Below, piece by piece: positions 23,691 to 36,615 of a stretch of 64,000 nucleotides of DNA. Each line of letters begins with the position of its first letter. Within the stretch, counting starts at the first letter, position 1. Under the pieces are notes generated by a model, which searched no databases, was not told the origin of the DNA, and worked only from the letters and a program-made list of their open reading frames with translations. Where the stretch lies: contig CM069876.1 of the NCBI GenBank assembly GCA_036172665.1, positions 38,223,001 through 38,287,000 on the forward strand, written 5' to 3'. The stretch is from Prosopocoilus inquinatus. Taxonomy: Eukaryota; Arthropoda; Insecta; Coleoptera; Lucanidae. The position numbers and the translations under genes are program-made.

Positions 23691-25830
23691 TATTTTAGAG
23701 TGACGTCATAGTTGACAGTATACAGCGTGCCTCAGGAACCCGCTTACTTGCTAACTAACGTTCTTGGATTGAATTTTAAGTGCAGTATCCAGAGATAAAC
23801 GTTTTGGATTGACAGGAAACCCTTTGGACGATTTATATCTGGATTTAAAACTTATTTCGGAGCGACGGCGTACTTGGCAATATACACTGTGTCCCAGAAA
23901 CCCATTTACTTGCTAACTAACGTTCTTGGATTGAATTTTAAGTGCAGTGTCATAACTTGAGTCACTGTTAGGTTAATCGAGGCCCTCGGATAGCTCTTAG
24001 TCGTTTGATTTGCTGTTAAAAATTTAATAATCAAATTTCCATTGCCCTGCTTTCACGACCATTAAAAATACCATTCGGAATATGATACATCCGGTGAAAG
24101 GACAGCTGGGAAACTTCCACAGATCTTTTGTCATCAAGTTGGACGTAAATGGTCTATTGGATTTGATCAGGAAAGCGTATTCGGAAAGGATTGAGGAGAA
24201 ACCATACTTTATTTGTTTTGAAAGTAATAAATTGCTAGTGTTTTAATTTCTTTGTTGATTTTATGCGATCTACTACTCTTTTGCGTAAAAGTAGAAGCGA
24301 TACGTTAGCGACGTGATCCGTCCGTAGAGATAAACGTTTTGGATTGACAGGGAACCCTTTGAATGATTTATATCTGGATTTAAAACTTATTTTGGGGCGA
24401 CGGTGTACCTGGCAATATACACCGTGTCCCAGAAACCCGTTTACTTGCTAACTAACCTTCTCGGATTGAATTTTAAGTGCAATGTCATAACTTGAGTCAC
24501 TGTTAGATTAATCGAGGCCCTCGGATAGCTCTTGATCGTTTGATTTGCAGTTAAATATTTACTAATCAAATTTCCATCGCACTATTTTCACGACCATTGA
24601 AAATACCATCCAGGATGTGATAAATCCGGCGAAAGTACAGTTGGGAAACTTCCACAGATCTTTTGCCATCAAGTCGGACGTAAATGATCTATTGGATTTG
24701 ATCAGGAAAACGTATTCGGGAAGGATTGAGGAGAAGCCTTACTTTACTTGTTTTGAGAGGAATAAATTACCAGTATTTTAGTTTCTTTGTTGATTTTATA
24801 CGATACACCACTCTTTTGCGTAAAAGTAGATGCGATACGTTAGCGACGTCATCCGTTCGTAGAAATAAACGTTTTGGATTGACAGGGAACCCTTTGGACG
24901 ATTTATATCTGGATTTAAAACTTATTTTGGAGTGACGGCGTACTTGGCAATATACACCGTGTCCCAGAAACCCGTCTACTTGCTAACTAACGTTCTTGGA
25001 TTGAATTTTAAGAGCAGTGACATAACTTGAGTCACTGTTAGGTTAATCGAGGTCCTCGGATAGCTCTCGGTCGTTTGATTTGTAGTTAAATATTTAATAA
25101 TCAAATTTTCATTGCCCTACTTTCACGACTAGTAAAAATACCATCCGGGATGTGATACATAGGGCGAAAGTACAGCTAGAAAACTTCCACAAATCTTTTG
25201 CCATCAAGTCGGATGTAAATGGTCTATTGGATTTGGTCAGGAAAACGTATTCGGAAAAGAAGGAGAAGCCTTACTTTACTTGTTTTGAGAGTAATAAATT
25301 GCCAGTATTTTAGTTTCTTTGTTGATTTTATGCGATTCACCACTCTTTTACGCAAAAGTAGATGCGATACGTTAGCGACGTGCTCCGTTCGTAGAAATAA
25401 ACGTTTTGGATTGACAGGAAATCCTTTGGACGATTTATATCTCGATTTAAAACTTATTTTGGAGCGACGACGTACTTGCCAATATACACCGTGTCCCAGA
25501 AACCCGTTTATTTCCTAACTAATGTTCGTGGATTTAATTTTAAGTGCATTTGTTCATAGCTTGAAACACTATTAGGTTAATCGAAGCCCCCGAATAGCTC
25601 TTTATGACTAAATATTTAATAATTAAATTTCAAAACTATATAACTTGTTTTGAGCGCAATAAATTATATATATTTTAGTAACTTTGTTGAAGTTATGCGG
25701 CCTCCCACCGTTTTGAGTAAAAGTAGATACGACACGTTGGCGAAGCGATCCGTTCGTAGAGATAAGTGTTTTGAATTGACAAGGAACTCGTTGGACACTT
25801 TACCTCTGGTATCCTTAAACCACTAGAGCT
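23690..25830 (+). repeat. 535 bp tandem array, about four units
   Basis: The marker AAACGTTTTGGATTGACAGG recurs at about 23797, 24332, 24867 and 25399, giving periods of 535, 535 and 532 bp. A shortened, degraded unit ends the array near 25830 and a partial one begins it. Each full unit contains a conserved open segment of about 65-72 codons (next feature) and a second, less conserved one around the marker. Confidence 0.9.
24031..24246 (+). pseudogene. Open frame repeated in each 535 bp unit (first copy)
   Basis: The frame reads from SNFHCPAFTTIKNTI through HRSFVIKLDVNGLLDLIRK to KPYFICFESNKLLVF and a TAA at 24244-24246. Matching frames occur in the next two units, with mostly conservative changes (VKLD to IKSD, RKAYSE to RKTYSG) and a two-codon deletion in the third. 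No start codon fits well and no family is recognised. It may be a captured exon of a gene or element amplified with the satellite. Confidence 0.4.
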
Positions 25831-27900
25831 AGGTAATTCTGCATTTTTCTTGCTACTCTCTACCCGTATCATAATTTTGCTAAGTTTTCCAGGTAAGTGA
25901 AAGGTGTGGGTAGCACAAATACGGAAACTAGTACAAAGTTTGGAAATATGTGACAGCTGTGAGCTACTTATTTAATTGCAATTTTGACTGATTGTAATTC
26001 GAGCATGTATTAAATTGTCGCGCAGTATTTTTGTTATTTAAATATCATCTAAACTGACAGTCATTTACTGTTACGCATATTGTAAATATTGCCCCCGTAA
26101 AGAACAGATTCGGCCTGACTAATCGTGTCAGTATTCTAAACTAGAAAAAACTTTTTGCTATTCGAAGTGTTACTTTACATTACTTGTTAGCTGGATTTTC
26201 GCCCACGATCATCTCCACTGAGCTGACCACATCCGAAAAATTCTCTGATCAACACAGGATGCAGGTAGGTTCCAAAGACCGCATTTAGCTGCCATTGTAA
26301 GAGCAAAGAAGAGGTAGCAACCGGTTCGTTACGATGCTAATTATTATTAATATTTGGAAATCAATAATTCCTTCTCCTTTGTGAAAGTCGTGGTATGGTA
26401 AACACTTTCTGCTATCAGCTCGTGCAGGTAGCTGTAATCTTTTATGAATATTACACTCCATTAGTTTATGCCGCATTTTATAAATTAGCTGCAAAAAAAA
26501 GGAGCGTGCAGAATAATGAGCTTGCTTGTAAACGACTTTAAAATGAACACGAGTTCACAGCTCACCAAATCCTTTCAGCGCCCGAGATGCAGTAGATTTT
26601 CCATTAAAAGAGAGTTGCTGCGTCAGGAGTTTAACGCACACGTAATAACTTCCGCGGAATCCCTTCCAACCCCCATCGATTTTGCGTCAAAAAACCCGCG
26701 CGCACAAATTAAATAACGCGAAATTCGCCCGCTTAAGCGACCAATAAGTATCGAAAGCGGGATCTAATGTAGCGTCGCCGTCTGAATGCTCGCCCGATTG
26801 ATTGATGGTATTTATATTTTTATCGGATGCAAATTTTCCCTGCTGGATTTATTTTTAAAAGAGAGAGGAAAGAAATTCCCATCCGCCTATCTAATAGCAA
26901 ATTTCAAACGACGAAAAGGGTTAAATGATGGATCACTTCAAAGGCCTCTTTTTATTTATGTGGATTCATTAAAATGATTGACTCCTGTCTCCAAAGTAAC
27001 TGGGAGTGGAAGATTTTAGTTTTGAATTGAACGTAATATGCAGGGAAAAGAATTCGGTCCACTTAATGTTGGATGTGTTTTACGACGAATTACTCCTTCA
27101 GCATCTAAATTGCTGTCGAGTGGGAGGTAAAGGGGTGCAGGGCAAATACAGCAATTACTGTGGCCAGGAATAATACAGTCCGAATACTAAATTTTCGTAC
27201 AGTTCGCGGAACAAGTGGGCCGATTTCTTTTCTCTGGTAATATGTGTACCCCATAACTTCCTTCTTTGTGCCTCTAAAGTAGAAGATAGGATACGAAACA
27301 GAAGAACACTTTAGATCGAGCTGAAAATATAATTTTTATTTACCTTAACGTTTGGCTGATCTAACTGTTCACTTTATCAGAAGTGAATAAATTAGGATAC
27401 TACGTAACGAATAGTATTTCCATAACAAGGATAAAGAACCATCAAAAGTGAAGGTTCTTTAGAAAAATGAGGTAGGTCAGGTCAGCAAGCGTGGCTGGAA
27501 CGCTAGAACTGGGATTTCCATTTCAAATGGCAAGTAAAGACCATTTCCAGCATTAACTAGTTTTGCTTTCTAAAATTTTTTGCAGTTTATCAAAGCAAAA
27601 AGTTCATATTTGAGGTCCACAAGAAAAAAACTGAACAGGGGTTGTTTTACATTTGGAATAGGCTTATTACATAGACTTAGACATTTTCTAAAAATGGACA
27701 AAGAACTTGTGTTGACGTCCAAAGAAAAAAAAAACAAAACGTAAACGTTAAATACACTTCTGCTCTGCAGGAGCCTCAATTTAACAAGTAAAACGATACA
27801 AAATAAATAACAAAGTGTAAACGGGACGGTAAAATTACTCGGAAAACTTCAAAAGCAATTATGTAATCAAGCAAACGTTGGGGCCTAACACAGTGAGGTT
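25831..27900. other. Intronic DNA, partly complex and possibly conserved
   Basis: The 26500-27000 part is less AT-rich, with few repeats and several ATTAAA or TAATAAC words; no exon is recognised. Near 27345-27390 (minus) lies a degenerate hammerhead-like sequence (CTGATAAAGTG ... CAAACGTT) with a substituted core, recorded but not called. Confidence 0.25.
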
Positions 27901-28540
27901 GCCGCCGCAAAAAAAAATAAATCCGTAGGTTCACAAGCCGTGCCGTTCAAGTCGATGCCACACCCCGTGTAACGCCGAAACCGGAACATGGTTGGTGAGA
28001 GGAAAAAAAATTAAAAGTGAAATGGTTCGAGCTTACGTGGTTGCCAAAAGAAAGGTTTCCCACGAACCAAACGAGTCCCACCTGCGATGGTTCCGGGTCG
28101 ATCGAGTCTTTTTTTTCTTTTTCCCCTGCGTTGACGTCAGGAGCAAAAAAAGAAGGGAGCCAACAGGCTGAGCTACGGCGTCGGATTCACCAACCTGAAA
28201 CGATAGGCTTCCTCATGAACCGGGAGAAGGGAGAAGATGGGCCCCATACAAGTTGCTCATTGAAGAACATTGAGCCACATCGGGAACATATGTTGCCGTT
28301 GGCAGATCCGCAAACAGTGAAAAACTCGAAGAAAACTTAAACTTCTAACGCAACAACAAAATTTACCAACACTACAAGCTGACGTGCGAAAATCAAATGA
28401 CCTAAGCGAGATTATGTCGCGTCGTGCGCAACCAAAAGTACGACGCAACTCTGCCTCAAAGCGGAACGTCCTCCGCGTCTAACGGCCAAAGACCGAACAC
28501 GCAACAAAAATTGGGGACACCCTCCTTCAACACAAAAAGA
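27901..28540. other. GC-balanced patch with an unsupported 107-codon frame
   Basis: The plus-strand frame 28017-28340 encodes a Ser, Lys and Glu rich sequence without motifs. There is no convincing promoter, splice site or poly(A) signal in place. I leave it unassigned. Confidence 0.2.
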
Positions 28541-29215
28541 AAACCGTAACAATGAAAGGAAAATACATAATGCGCAAAGATTTACGATTTTGAAATTTTT
28601 AGGCCAATGAACGGAAAAGTGTACATTTTTAGCAGAAGAAAATTAGAAGATGCAGATTTTTGATAGGGCGTCAAAACCCACGCATTTGAAATCTTATCGG
28701 AAAGACATAATGTGTCCGTAATTAACTTACTGGGTGTTATTCAATTTTCTGTGCCTCCTTCTTCTCTCTTCTTCCACACTTTATGATTTTCAATCTTCAA
28801 TTACTTGTGCAAAGTCCTCAGTCAATTTTTATGATCCCAGTTTGATTGCAAACCAAGAAAGAATCAATAATAGCTTACATTTATAATTACCTTGCGGGCG
28901 ACTCAATCAACTCTAAGGGATAGTTAAACTGAAACAATGATGAAAGAAATTTGATTAACCAAACCGTGAAAGCAGAAGTCAAAAACATTAAAATCAAATG
29001 ATCTAAAGGGAAGACGAAAACGTCGAAGGTCAAAAAACCGAAAGTATGTAGGAGTTAAGAAGGGAAGACGCAAGGAAGCAGCAAACAAAAAAAAACGCTC
29101 ATATAGACAGACTACGAAAAACCAACAAAAACAAAATAAGTAGAGAAGAATTTAAATGAAAGTTGTAAAACGATAAGGAAGAAGTTTAAGAGGACTAAGC
29201 TGAGCGTTTTTCTAC
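28540..29215. repeat. A-rich block, left half of a purine/pyrimidine switch
   Basis: Purine-rich on the plus strand, with AAAAA runs broken by CGAAAG and GAAGA words. It gives way over about 120 bp to a T-rich block, so the two halves mirror each other in strand bias. Confidence 0.4.
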
Positions 29216-29329
29216 GAAAACCACTTAGCCCTCTATTCACTTAGGTTCAAGCTAACTTCAAGCATAGTACTTGGCGTAGAGATTAACTGATCGCAGAGGC
29301 TTGTCAGTTTGGTTCTAGGAGCCCATTTC

Positions 29330-30130
29330 TTTTATTTTTGGGAGTTTCCACAATTTATTTTTTTATCTGTAACATTCATGTTGATTTTCTGTTTGATATT
29401 AGTTTGACTATCTGATGGGCGAAAAAACTGGTTTTGCTTACTTGTTGCATTCCTTTAAAGTCCTTTTTGGTGGAATATGGTTTCTAAATCTTACTCCCCA
29501 ACCATTCATTAGCTCCTGCACTGTCGTTTAGTTGGTCTTCAATATTCTTTCCACCCAATTTCGCTCTTCTTGAATTTATCAGGGCCTTTAAAGGCCACTA
29601 CCCTTTCCCAGCTGAATCTTCAGTTTAGTCAAAAAATTTCAAGAAGTCTCGACTATATGAGATTCGGAAGCTTTACCATCTTTATGTTGGCTGATAAAAC
29701 ATCAGTCTAAATTTTCTTTTGGGGACTTAATGGATTCATGTTATTAAACCATTGGAAGGTAATGGCACAAAGAGATGGCTGGATGCTTCCGAACCAATGG
29801 GAAATTCTTCAACATCTTCCTAAACGTAAGAAGCTCATTGTAGCTGTGGCACTTGTGAAAAAAGGGGTTGTTTTCATGATACACTCACAGATATCATACA
29901 TTAAAATTTTTCTTTCTTTTCAAACTGTGAATATGTATGAAACTGAGATTCTCAGTATATTTACACCAATTTCTTTTTATCCAGGTGTCGCTTATAGATT
30001 TTTCTTATGCTGCTTGCGTTGTCTTTCATTTTGGTGCGTCTGCTTTGGACACGTCTTTAGTTGGTTCTTTCTTTTGTCCTTTTCATCTCTGATACGTGGT
30101 CATTTATTTTTTGAGTTTCAGTTCTGATAA
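29330..30130. repeat. T-rich block, right half of a purine/pyrimidine switch
   Basis: Pyrimidine-rich on the plus strand. It contains a 129-codon open frame (29738-30127) that ends in a hydrophobic, low-complexity stretch and is not recognised as a gene. Confidence 0.35.
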
Positions 30131-30139
30131 GTTGTCAAT

Positions 30140-30500
30140 GGAATTGAGTTTCCAAGCAAAATTTCTGTTTGTAAACAAAAGCCAACATTTCGTAATTCCT
30201 GGGATCAACAACCTGGAGGAACTGTCAAGATAACTAAAGGCACGCTGATGAAGGCAAATTTGTGTTAAATCAAATCTTCCATCTCATTCCCTCTTATTTA
30301 TGGAAAGACTTTCTGACCAAATTGTGGTTTGTAAACATAAGGGAAATCCTGACAGAATTTCTTAATTCCTGGGATGAACAAGCTGGAGGAACTATCGAGA
30401 TAACCAAACACTCGCTGATGAAGGCAAAATTGAGCTAAACAAAAAATTGGAAGCTTCTCAAATCTTCCACCTCATTTCCAAAAAAAAAAAAAAAATGGAA
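30140..30500 (+). repeat. Tandem dimer of about 170 bp
   Basis: TAATTCCTGGGATCAACAAC (30191) and TAATTCCTGGGATGAACAAG (about 30363) head two copies that also share GCTGATGAAGGCAAA and CAAATCTTCCA. An A14-15 run follows the second copy. Confidence 0.7.
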
Positions 30501-31728
30501 AGACTTACCTATGCAAGAATCGATACCTTCTGATGGGAAACTATCCGAACATGAAGTCCCGAGCTAAATCAGAAACTACTTCACCACGCCACAAACTTAT
30601 TTAATATCGTTTTACAATTACACGGAATTATATGGATTTCGGGGTAGCTTTACGACGGCAATATTCCAAAACGGGGTTGTAAAGACGTCGGCCAGGATTA
30701 AAATTAGCATGATATACGCATCCCTTGCGCTTTAGGAGTTTACGGGCTGCCTGGCTCGCCGTTTAATGCCCCAACGATAATACCTGTAGGTACAGTCGAG
30801 TGCAACTTAAATGATACGATTTGACATTTCTGTAAGCCTTGCAGCATTCGGTCTGAAGGGTGAAGTTTGAGTGCAGGAGGTGCCTTTAAGGTGCGCACGA
30901 CTGTACCTCTTTTCCAATCCCAAAGATACTTCTTGCAAATTGAAATATTAACAATTACAAACGACGAGAAGAATATTAGACGCATCAACGTGGATGACGA
31001 CGTCAGAACTTGCTATTAATAATAAAATCTGAGGGTGGGTTCGTTCATTAATCTTCCTTACTTTGCTGGTTGGTTTCGGGGAAGTCTGGACCAATTCGGA
31101 ACTACATTGATCATGAGTGGCATGGTATGAGTTAGTGATCTTGATTTAATCGCGGGTAATATTGATGTATTTGGCCGTAAATTTGCTTGCTGTCGGAGGT
31201 AATCTATTACCGTGGCAGAGAACATGATTTAGTGAGTATGTAATAAGCGATTTATGCAGCGCCTGCAACTTATATAACGTTCTGTTCGCATTTTCAAAAG
31301 TGAAAGTGGCTCAGTATCTAACTCACTTTGCGTTAATTAGTAAATAGAGCATTGTCACGATAGAAATATTTGTAGAAAAGTAAATTAAATCATTTCATTA
31401 TTAAAGTTAAGATCAATTAAGTGCATACTGCAAATCCCTTACACAGCGAAAGGCGTCAGTGGGTCACCAGAACGACAAGCATTGCTTTCGCAATGCGTAA
31501 CAAAATAAGGCGACGAATTATATGTTCTACACATTCTCAAATGACCTTACAGTGTGTAGAGCTATTTTATTTGTAAAATATTAGTGTAAGTCTCTTTATA
31601 ATATGTTATGGTATAATCTGACTACATCCCCTATTCAAAATATACCGTAAATCTGCATGCGGACTACAAACCTACAATTGATCACCCTCTCTGCATGTTG
31701 ATCCCAACAATAAAATATTTTGGCTTAC
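30500..31728. other. Unique DNA left of the Ig3/Ig4 exon
   Basis: Moderately complex AT-rich sequence. No gene, repeat or clear regulatory site recognised apart from the splice donor of the adjoining exon. Confidence 0.4.
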
Positions 31729-32174
31729 CCCCCAGTTGTAATTCAGTGGCCGCCTGCGCCGTATCTCCTTCTGCCCTCCGGACCACACATTGATACATCC
31801 CCCTGTCCTCCCTTCCGACATTGTTAACTATAAGGGTCTCGCTTGTTCCTCTTCCGGTGCTGGGTAATTGCCTTCCATCCTTGTACCACGTAACAAGATG
31901 CGGCCCTCCGTTCTGGGTGGAGACCACGCACTTGAACTCCGCGCTTCCCCCCATGTGGACGCTCAATATGGGCGGCGTAATTTCCACATGCAAGGAAGTC
32001 AGGACCTGAAGACGTAATTCGGCGCTGGCTTCGCCGCCCGCGTTTGAGGCCGTGCACCTATAAATCCCTCCGTCCTCGGTGGTAACGGCCTCGATGGCGA
32101 GGACGGGGCCCAATTGTCGGATGCGCGGGCCCGGCATAACGAGGGTGGGTTCGACTGTTGTATGAGAATACCAC
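31729..32174 (-). CDS. Dscam: Dscam-family exon: C-terminal half of Ig3 and all of Ig4
   Basis: This 446 nt exon lies between a TTGCAG acceptor (ending at 32175) and a GTAAGCC donor (31722-31728). Its first G completes the arginine codon from the previous exon, followed by the C-strand tryptophan (WYSHTTVEP). The F strand of Ig3 is seen in GGIYRCTASNAGGEAS. Ig4 then runs from LHVEITPPILSVHMGG, with B-strand cysteine AEFKC, C-strand VTWYKDGRQLP and F-strand DRGMYQCVVRR, to ELQLG. It is the longest and best-conserved coding block here, locally GC-rich against AT-rich introns. It corresponds to constant exon 7 of fly Dscam1. Frames on the opposite strand and in other registers here are shadows. 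Confidence 0.96.
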
Positions 32175-32469
32175 CTGCAATAAACCAAAGCATGAATACG
32201 TAATTTGCTCCGTGTCAGTTACGCCTAACCTACATGAAGCTTAATATGTACGATTGCCCCATGAATATTCAGGAGACGTCTGACGCGCGACGTACATTTC
32301 CGGAAAGAGTGTTTTGTGGATTAACTTTGATGGAATATGAAAACGCTTTGCGAAATGGAGGCTTAAAATATTGCCTGCGGTATACAAACTTCATTCTTTT
32401 CTTATGCGAGGGTCACATTGAAAATTTGCCTAACATAGATTTTCAAACTCTGCATCGTTTTCTGGGCTA

Positions 32470-33990
32470 GACCACATCATCAAGTCTTTTTATTGCTTTT
32501 CAAATCGATGGGTTTATACCCCTTAGAATTCTTTAGGAAGAAGAAAAACCATTCATCTCCAATCTTTACCTCTCTGCCAATAAGGCAACAAAGCATGATG
32601 TGGCTCCTGGTCAACAATGTTTCCATCTCTATTGGGTTGTAACTTTTATCATGAACGGCTTGGTTCCCAATCCCAATCCCAATCCTTGTAGATCATCAAG
32701 TCTTTGCAGTGTTTTTTTAAAGCGATGGGTTTACACCCTCTAGAAACCTTTAGGGAGAAATTGATGCAATGTTTGAATGACCATTGACTATCAAATTTGA
32801 AGTTTCCTCTTTACATCGCCGCCAATAAAGCCACAAAGGCGTGCACCTGGCCATCGAAGCTTCCAGGATACTAAGTTCTACTATGAATGTCGTGGTTTCA
32901 AATCCCAACCCTTCTAGGTCATCAAGTCTTTCTATTGTCTTTCAAAGCGATGGGTTTACACCTTCTAGAATTCTTTAGGAAGAAGAAAGACCATTCATCT
33001 CCAGTCTTTACCTCTCTGCCAATAAGGCAACAAAGCATGATGTGGCCCCTGGTCAGCAATGTTTCCATCTCTTTTGTGTTCTAAGTTTTATCATGAACGG
33101 CTTGGTTTCCAATACCAATCCTCTAGATCATCAAGTCTTTGCACCGTTTTTTAAAGCGATGGGTTTACACCCTCTAGAAAACTTTAGGGAGAAATTGATG
33201 CAATGTTTGAATGACCATTGACTATCAAATTTGAAGCTTCCTCTTTACGTCGCCGCCAATAAAGCCACAAAGGCGTGCATCTGTCCGTCAAACCTTCCAG
33301 GATACTAAGTTTTACTATGAATGGCACGGTTTCAAATCTCAACCCTTCTAGGTCATCAAGTCTTTCTATTGCCTTTCAAAGCGTTGGGTTTACACCCTCT
33401 AGAATTCTTTAGGGAGAAATTGATGCAATGTTTGAATAACCAGTTACTATCAAATTGAAGCGTCCCCTTTACGTCGCCGCCAAAAGGCATGTATCTGTCC
33501 ATCAAACCTTCCAGGATACTAAGTTTTACTATGAATGGCATGGTTTCAAATCTCAACCCTTCTAGGTCATCAAGTCTTTTTATCGCTTTTCAAAGCGATG
33601 GGTTTACAACCTTTAGAATTCCTTAAGGAGAAGTTAAAATAATGCTGGAATAACCGTTGAGTATCTGTTTTGAACCTTCCTTCTTACGTTTCTGCCCCTA
33701 AAGATAGAAAAGCTTTCATATCTTTTGGGTTCTAGGTTTTACCCATGAATGGTGTGGTTTCAAATCCCAACCCCTCAAGGTCATCACGTTTTTCTCTCGT
33801 TTTTCAAGCGAAAGGTTTGCACCCTTCAGAATTGTTTACGGAGTATCAATCAAATTGGGTACCAAATTTCAATCTTCCTCTTTGCATCTCTGCCAATAAA
33901 ACCACAAAGGTAAGCATGGTGTGCCCCTAGCCATCAAAGCTTCCATATCTTTTGCGTTCTAAGTTTTACCATGAATGGTGTGGTTTTCAA
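32470..33990 (+). repeat. Tandem array of about 230-240 bp units
   Basis: TCATCAAGTCTTT, AAAGCGATGGGTTTACACC, TTTAGGGAGAAATTGATGCA and CGCCGCCAATAAAGCCACAA recur six or more times with variable unit length through internal deletions. Short open frames in the array are by-products. Confidence 0.85.
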
Positions 33991-36615
33991 TACTAACCCA
34001 GTGGTGGATCTTTCAATTGCGGATGAAAAGTCAAAACGTGCCTCCTCTTGGACAAGAAGTACAACCGTAAGCCCCTGTGTCAATCAGTGTTTGGTACATA
34101 ACAATTTCTTCAGGGGTTGGAATTCTTCTTTCCTTTCAGAGAGGAGGTAAAACCGTAGGCCTCATGTCAGTACAATGTTTGGGGGGGGGGGGGGGGGGTG
34201 TAATTCATCTGCCTAAATTCTACTGGGGTTGGGTTGTGTTGGCAATACAATCAAAGTAGTTGGCGTCCAGAGATAGAAAGAGTATTTTACAAGCCTATAT
34301 CTCGCCTGTTATAAAAAAAGAGCAAGAAAGCTTGCCAACTGACTCAAGTTTGCTTAATCTCCTATCTCGCAGCATCTTAACAAACTGCTCTTCGTCACTG
34401 GTCGCATTTTCCGTCTCCTTTCCTCGTAATTCCCTCCTTCAATCAGCTGATTCCGCTGATATAAACAAACTCTGGACGTGTACTTTCGCTGTAGTCGGCT
34501 GGTTTCCGGCAAATCGAAACTGAGGAGACTTGGAAGTAAAGGAAAATAAAAAGATTTGCAAAGAATTAACAAAAAATGGGTTTAACAAAACATTGAATTC
34601 TCGTGACAAGGGAATTTTGATCTTACAGCGCAAAGCTTGTTCTCTCTTTTATTAGTTTGGACTGATTCTTTTCTTAAAACTGTGGATTATAATTTTTTTG
34701 TTTTCCAAACAATTTCCCTTAGCTCTAAGTGACCCCTCAAGCTCCAAATGGTAATTTATGATCGCTGGCCCTAACCGTCCAGGATTGAAACATTTAATAT
34801 GGAATTTTGATTTCAATTGCTTCTTTTCAAGGACATTGCTTGCAATCCTCTGCTCCCATTTCGTGTTGGTAGCTTCAGAAAATGGCCAGTTTTCTTTGGC
34901 GTAAGTCCTCAAACCAGTTCTGGCCAGCAGATCCTCTCCAACTTATTCACCTACGCCTTAAGTAAGTCACTCACAATCAATCACTTTTGGCCTTATCTGT
35001 GTTACTTCATCCTTCAGAATCGTTTGGTCTTCTTCGCCTTTGTGAAAGACTGAGAACTGCGCTGGTAATCCGACAGATTTCTTGCAGTCGACTTCATGAC
35101 GTTTCGGTCTCTTAAACCATCTTTGGCCTTACTGCTTCACTTAGAATTCCAAAATTGTAAGCCCTTGACTTTAGGTGCTTTTATGAACGAATAGATTTGC
35201 TTAGGGGTTCCAAATGTTACCCAATTCACTTCTCTGAGTTTCAAGTCAGCTCTTAATATTTTTTTTTTTGGACTTGCTGGTTCACACGAGCTTTCAGGTT
35301 TGTTGGTTTTCAATACTAACCCAGAGGTGGATCTTTCAATTGCGGATGAAAAGTCAAAACGTGCCTCCTCTTGGACAAGAAGTACAACCGTAAGCCCCTG
35401 TGTCAATCAATGTTTGGTATATAACAATTTCTTCAGGGGTTGGAATTCTTCTTTCCTTTCAGAGAGGAGGTAAAACCGTAGGCCTCATGTCAGTACAATG
35501 TTTGGGGGGGGGGGGGTGGGTGTAATTCATCTGCCTAAATTCTACTGGGGTTGGGTTGTGTTGGCAATACAATCAAAGTAGTTGGCGTCCAGAGATAGAA
35601 AGAGTATTTTACAAGCCTATATCTCGCCTGTTATAAAAAAAAGAGCAAGAAAGCTTGCCAACTGACTCAAGTTTGCTTAATCTCCTATCTCGCAGCATCT
35701 TAACAAACTACTCTTCGTCACTGGTCGCATTTTCCGTCTCCTTTCCTCGTAATTCCCTCCTTCAATCAGCTGATTCCGCTGATATAAACAAACTCTGGAC
35801 GTGTACTTTCGCTGTAGTCGGCTGGTTTCCGGCAAATCGAAACTGAGGAGACTTGGTAGTAAAGGAAAATAAAAAGATTTGCAAAGAATTAAAAAAAAAT
35901 GGGTTTAACAAAACATTGAGTTCTCGTGACAAGGGAATTTTCATCTTAAAGCGCAAAGCTTGTTCTCTCTTTTATTAGTTTGGACTGATTCTTTTCTTAA
36001 AACTGTGGATTATAATTTTTTTGTTTTCCAAAACAATTTCCCTTAGCTCTAAGTGACCCCTCAAGCTCCAAATGGTAATTTATGATCGCTGGCCCTAACC
36101 GTCCAGGATTGAAACACTTATTATGGAATTTTGATTTCAATTGCTTCTTTTCAAGGACATTGCTTGCAATCCTCTGCTCCCATTTCGTCTTGGTAGCTTC
36201 AGAAAATGGCCAGTTTTCTTTGGCGTAAGTCCTCAAACCAGTTCTGGCCAGCAGATCCTCTCCAACTTATTCACCTACGCCTTAAGTAAGTCACTCACAA
36301 TCAATCACTTTTGGCCTTATCTGTGTTACTTCATCCTTCAGAATCGTTTGGTTTTCTTCGCCTTTGTGAAAAACTGCGCCGGTTTCTGGCAGTCGACTTC
36401 TTTACGTTTCAGTATCTTAAACCATCTTTGGCCTTACTGGTTCACTTAGAATTCCAAAATTGTAAGCCCTTGATTTTAGGCGCAATTTACAACGGCTTTT
36501 ACGAACTAATACATTTGCTTTGAGGACCCAAATGTTTCCCAATTCACTTCTCTGAGTTTCAAGTCGGCTCTTAGTATTTCCTTTTGGACTTGCTGGTTCA
36601 CACGAGTTTTCAGGT
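33982..36615 (+). repeat. 1.32 kb tandem duplication, nearly identical copies
   Basis: Copy 1 (about 33982-35304) and copy 2 (about 35305-36615) align at an offset of 1323 bp with only scattered differences, so the duplication is recent. Both carry a pure G run, 18 G in copy 1 (34181-34198) and 13 G in copy 2 (35504-35516). Each copy contains the same small frames on both strands, which do not look like genes. The last part of the unit is related to the 180 bp array to its right. Confidence 0.95.

Larger units (their letters stand above)
10379..31728 (-). other. Dscam intron of about 21.4 kb
   Basis: The intron is defined by the GTAAGCC donor at 31722-31728 and the TTTCAG acceptor just right of 10378. 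It holds no further exon that I can recognise. It contains the 149/107 bp array, the 535 bp array, two inverted-repeat elements near 21.9-22.3 kb, purine- and pyrimidine-rich blocks near 28.5-30.1 kb and an LTR-like segment near 19.5 kb. All of these are described separately. Confidence 0.85.

Noticed and set aside
27345..27392. Fifth hammerhead-like sequence on the minus strand
   Set aside because: Core reads CTGATAA with CAAA in place of GAAA, and helix II is imperfect; too degraded to call.
31821..32193. Open frames overlapping the Ig3/Ig4 exon in other registers
   Set aside because: Shadows of the Dscam coding frame.
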